From: Martinezella dioscoreae
GTDB taxonomy: Bacteria > Pseudomonadota > Alphaproteobacteria > Rhizobiales > Rhizobiaceae
Length of the DNA: 64,000 nucleotides
Assembly (NCBI RefSeq): GCF_009176305.1
Contig: NZ_BLAJ01000002.1
Span: forward strand, 558,001 to 622,000
Direction: 5' to 3'
This document shows, piece by piece, positions 62,233-64,000 of this stretch; position 1 is the stretch's first letter; each line of letters starts with the position of its first letter. A model generated the notes under the pieces. That model had not been told where the DNA came from. It did not search any database and saw nothing but the letters and a program-made list of their open reading frames with translations. A program made the position numbers and the translations under genes.

Positions 62233-62823
62233 ATGTCAAACACATCACTATTCTTGCGAACTCTGCTGACCAATCCGCGCATGGTGGGAGCGATCGCCCC
62301 CTCCGGCCCGGTCCTAGCCAATCTGATTACAAGCGAAATTGGTCCTTCGGCGGGACCGATCCTCGAGCTCGGTCCGGGCACGGGAGTATTCACACGAGCC
62401 CTACTCGCACGCGGCATATGCGAAAGCGATATTACGCTGATTGAATCCGCTGATAGTTTTGCCAGTCTGCTGCGACAGCGGTTTCCTGATGCCCGCGTCA
62501 TCTGCGCCGATGCTGCGCGGCTTGATGCCTATGACTTGCCTGAAGGAGAGCTGTTCGGCTGTGCGATCAGCGGGTTGCCGCTACTTAACATGTCGCCGAA
62601 GACGGTCATTGCCATTCTTGCTGCGGTATCAGCGAGGCTGCGTGAGGGCGGGGCACTCTATCAGTTCACCTATGGCCTGCGCTGTCCGATACCGCATCGC
62701 CTGCTCGACCGGTATGGCTTCAAGGCAACGCTGCAGGGCCAGGTGCTGCGCAACTTTCCGCCTGCTAGGGTCTATAAGATCGTCCGGCGCAGGCCGATAA
62801 AATCTCCGGCTGCCGCCACATGA
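62233..62823 (+). CDS. Class I methyltransferase, PmtA/phospholipid N-methyltransferase-like
   Basis: A 196-residue methyltransferase. The N-terminus FLRTLLTNPRMVGAIAPSGPVLANL is typical of Sinorhizobium-type PmtA proteins, which methylate phosphatidylethanolamine. The SAM loop is ILELGPGTGVFTRALL and motif II is IESADSFASLL. Related proteins methylate other polar lipids, so phosphatidylethanolamine as the substrate is inference. The ATG at 62233 is chosen over a TTG at 62209. The DedA gene follows with a 4-bp overlap. Confidence 0.85.
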   Translation: MSNTSLFLRTLLTNPRMVGAIAPSGPVLANLITSEIGPSAGPILELGPGTGVFTRALLARGICESDITLIESADSFASLLRQRFPDARVICADAARLDAYDLPEGELFGCAISGLPLLNMSPKTVIAILAAVSARLREGGALYQFTYGLRCPIPHRLLDRYGFKATLQGQVLRNFPPARVYKIVRRRPIKSPAAAT

Positions 62824-63440
62824 GTGACTCCTCCTATATGTTGGATGTTCTGCCCGATCTGGCGGCGTGGGGACTGTTCGGCCTTGCATTGTGTTCCGCG
62901 ATCGAGAAGCTTGTCCCCATCCTACCGTCGATCGCCCTATTCTTGATGCTGGGCATGCTGGGTGTCGCCAACCCGGTTGATCTGCCTGCAGTGATCGCCG
63001 TTACCGCCGCCGGTTCAACGGCAGGCTCGCTGTTCTGGTATGGAATAGGCCGTTGGCTGGGACCTGCGCGTGGCGACCTCTTCGTGCTGAGGATGACCCG
63101 GCGTCTGGATATCAAAGAAGAGTGGTATCTGCGCCTGAAACGCAATTATCATGGTCATGCCATACGGGCCACGCTCTTCGGTCAGCTTGTGCCTATCGTT
63201 CGCGCCTATATGGCATTGCCAGCAGGTGTGCTTGCCATCCCGGCGCCAGGCTTTGCCATCGCGACATTCTGCGGCGCGTTGATTTGGAATACGCCGTTTC
63301 TGGTATCGGGTTATTTGTTGCGTCAACAAATATTGGCGCCAGATGCAGCAGCACCTGCCGCCGTCGCAGCAATCATCTTGGTCAATCTTCTGCTGCTTGC
63401 GCTGCTGCGATTTTACCGGCCAAGCCGCAGCGCGGCTTAG
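62820..63440 (+). CDS. DedA/SNARE-associated family membrane protein
   Basis: A 206-residue DedA protein with five or six hydrophobic helices. The reentrant-type segments are SAIEKLVPILPSIALFLMLGMLG and FGQLVPIVRAYMALPAGVLAI, including the acidic (Glu near residue 28) and arginine residues (VRAYM) important in DedA transport. DedA proteins flip or recycle lipid carriers and phosphatidylethanolamine, linked to proton motive force and antibiotic resistance. The start overlaps the methyltransferase stop (ATGA), so it works with that enzyme, possibly supplying its lipid. Confidence 0.9.
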   Translation: MSDSSYMLDVLPDLAAWGLFGLALCSAIEKLVPILPSIALFLMLGMLGVANPVDLPAVIAVTAAGSTAGSLFWYGIGRWLGPARGDLFVLRMTRRLDIKEEWYLRLKRNYHGHAIRATLFGQLVPIVRAYMALPAGVLAIPAPGFAIATFCGALIWNTPFLVSGYLLRQQILAPDAAAPAAVAAIILVNLLLLALLRFYRPSRSAA

Positions 63441-63463
63441 CCGCTCATCACGCTTGCCGTCGG

Positions 63464-64000
63464 CTATACGGTCAGAACGGCGTATATGACGCCACCGTTT
63501 TCGCCGCGTGTAAGGGAAACATCAGCGATCGGGTGCTTGACCTTGTCGATGATCGACTGGACATCCTCGTCCGTTCGCCAGATCAGCGGCCAATTCATGA
63601 AGGTCTCCATATAACCTTCGACACCGATATCCTTGGCGAAGTTTGCGAGCAGGAACTTGCCGCCGGGCTTCAGCATCTGCAGGCAGCGTTCCGTCAGACG
63701 CACGGCTACGCTTTCGGCCAGATAATCGTAAAGGCCGGCTGCATAGATGAAGTCGAACGTACCAAGCTTCTGCGCGCGCCCCAGAATGGTGCGAACGGAG
63801 CCGTTGATCGCTTCGATGCAGGTGCCATGGAAGGTCGAGCTCACCGCCCCGACACTGACCGGGTCCTGATCAAGCGCGACCCAGCGCTTGAGCCTGCCGC
63901 TCTGCAGAGCCTTTGAGAGCTCCGCTTCGCGAAGATGGCCGGCCGCGATTGCCAGGACTTCGGCGCCATCCGTCGCCTCCGCCACTGCATCGACGTGGGC
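63464..64000 (-). CDS. SAM-dependent methyltransferase, right edge truncated
   Basis: Visible are the last 178 or so residues of a class I methyltransferase; the frame stays open to the right edge, so the N-terminus is missing. The SAM loop region is VLAIAAGHLREAE, and ALDQDPVSVG carries the acid of strand 2. DFIYAAGLYDYLAESVAVRLTERCLQMLKPGG and LLANFAKDI follow. These features resemble PhcB-like or 3-hydroxypalmitate ester-type methyltransferases, which act on fatty-acid signals, but I cannot be sure. It converges on the DedA gene. Confidence 0.75.
   Translation of the reverse strand, partial: AHVDAVAEATDGAEVLAIAAGHLREAELSKALQSGRLKRWVALDQDPVSVGAVSSTFHGTCIEAINGSVRTILGRAQKLGTFDFIYAAGLYDYLAESVAVRLTERCLQMLKPGGKFLLANFAKDIGVEGYMETFMNWPLIWRTDEDVQSIIDKVKHPIADVSLTRGENGGVIYAVLTV

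Noticed and set aside
1..64000. CRISPR array, prophage, conjugation genes, toxin-antitoxin pair, tRNA or rRNA genes
   Set aside because: None was seen on reading both strands; no regularly spaced direct repeats, phage structural genes or cloverleaf-like segments were recognised.

Overview
The window looks like a Rhizobiaceae genome, most likely Rhizobium in the narrow sense. Coding is dense and GC-rich, two intergenic palindromic repeats resemble rhizobial RIME elements, and the gene content is typical: an AraH/RbsC-type sugar permease, bdhA with acetoacetate decarboxylase and a DUF3734 patatin, DUF1127, NIPSNAP, an MHS-family symporter and many ABC transporters and LysR regulators. There is no rRNA, tRNA, ribosomal or replication gene, no phage module and no CRISPR array. 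The stretch is almost all transport, catabolism, regulation and envelope functions, as expected for a secondary replicon or an accessory chromosomal region; this is inference. About 63 protein genes are supported, and the genes at both edges are cut.

Layout. 0-12.5 kb: end of an arabinose-type ABC permease with a FadR-type regulator; an SDR divergent from a LysR; a SnoaL-like protein; a PLP enzyme of the Cys/Met family; a methyltransferase; PPK2; a ketone-body/PHB block (bdhA divergent from adc and a patatin); a CGNR zinc-finger protein divergent from an alpha/beta hydrolase. 12.7-26 kb: VirK/DUF535, a two-component system and a PAP2 phosphatase; an O-methyltransferase and a class III cyclase beside a TetR gene, with one palindrome in front of both; an MFS exporter with a terminated leader; a methyltransferase; a flavodoxin; a second two-component system. 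26-37 kb: two molybdenum hydroxylases. One is IorAB-like, exported and linked to a three-heme cytochrome c; the other is PaoABC-like without an export signal, followed by a 7Fe ferredoxin. CDP-diglyceride hydrolase, a small protein, NIPSNAP and an IS5 remnant lie between them.

37-45.6 kb is the most interesting block: eight same-strand genes, four of the seven junctions being 4-bp ATGA overlaps. They encode an NMT1/SsuABC-like ABC importer, an FAD oxidoreductase, a CaiB/BaiF CoA-transferase, a crotonase, a LysR regulator and an amidohydrolase. Together they look like a complete uptake and CoA-dependent degradation route for an unidentified small molecule. 45.8-57 kb: an exported GlxA-like protein divergent from a GlxA/AraC regulator; a ribose-type ABC operon with an LVIVD beta-propeller protein behind an internal terminator; an MHS symporter with a large periplasmic insertion; an OFA-type MFS transporter. 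57-64 kb: a B12-binding radical SAM enzyme; a 31-codon ORF with a perfect Shine-Dalgarno; DUF1127; a third two-component system followed by a PmtA-like methyltransferase and a DedA protein; and a methyltransferase cut by the right edge.

All functional assignments come from reading motifs and gene order by eye. No alignment or database search was run, so substrates of transporters and catabolic enzymes are open unless stated.
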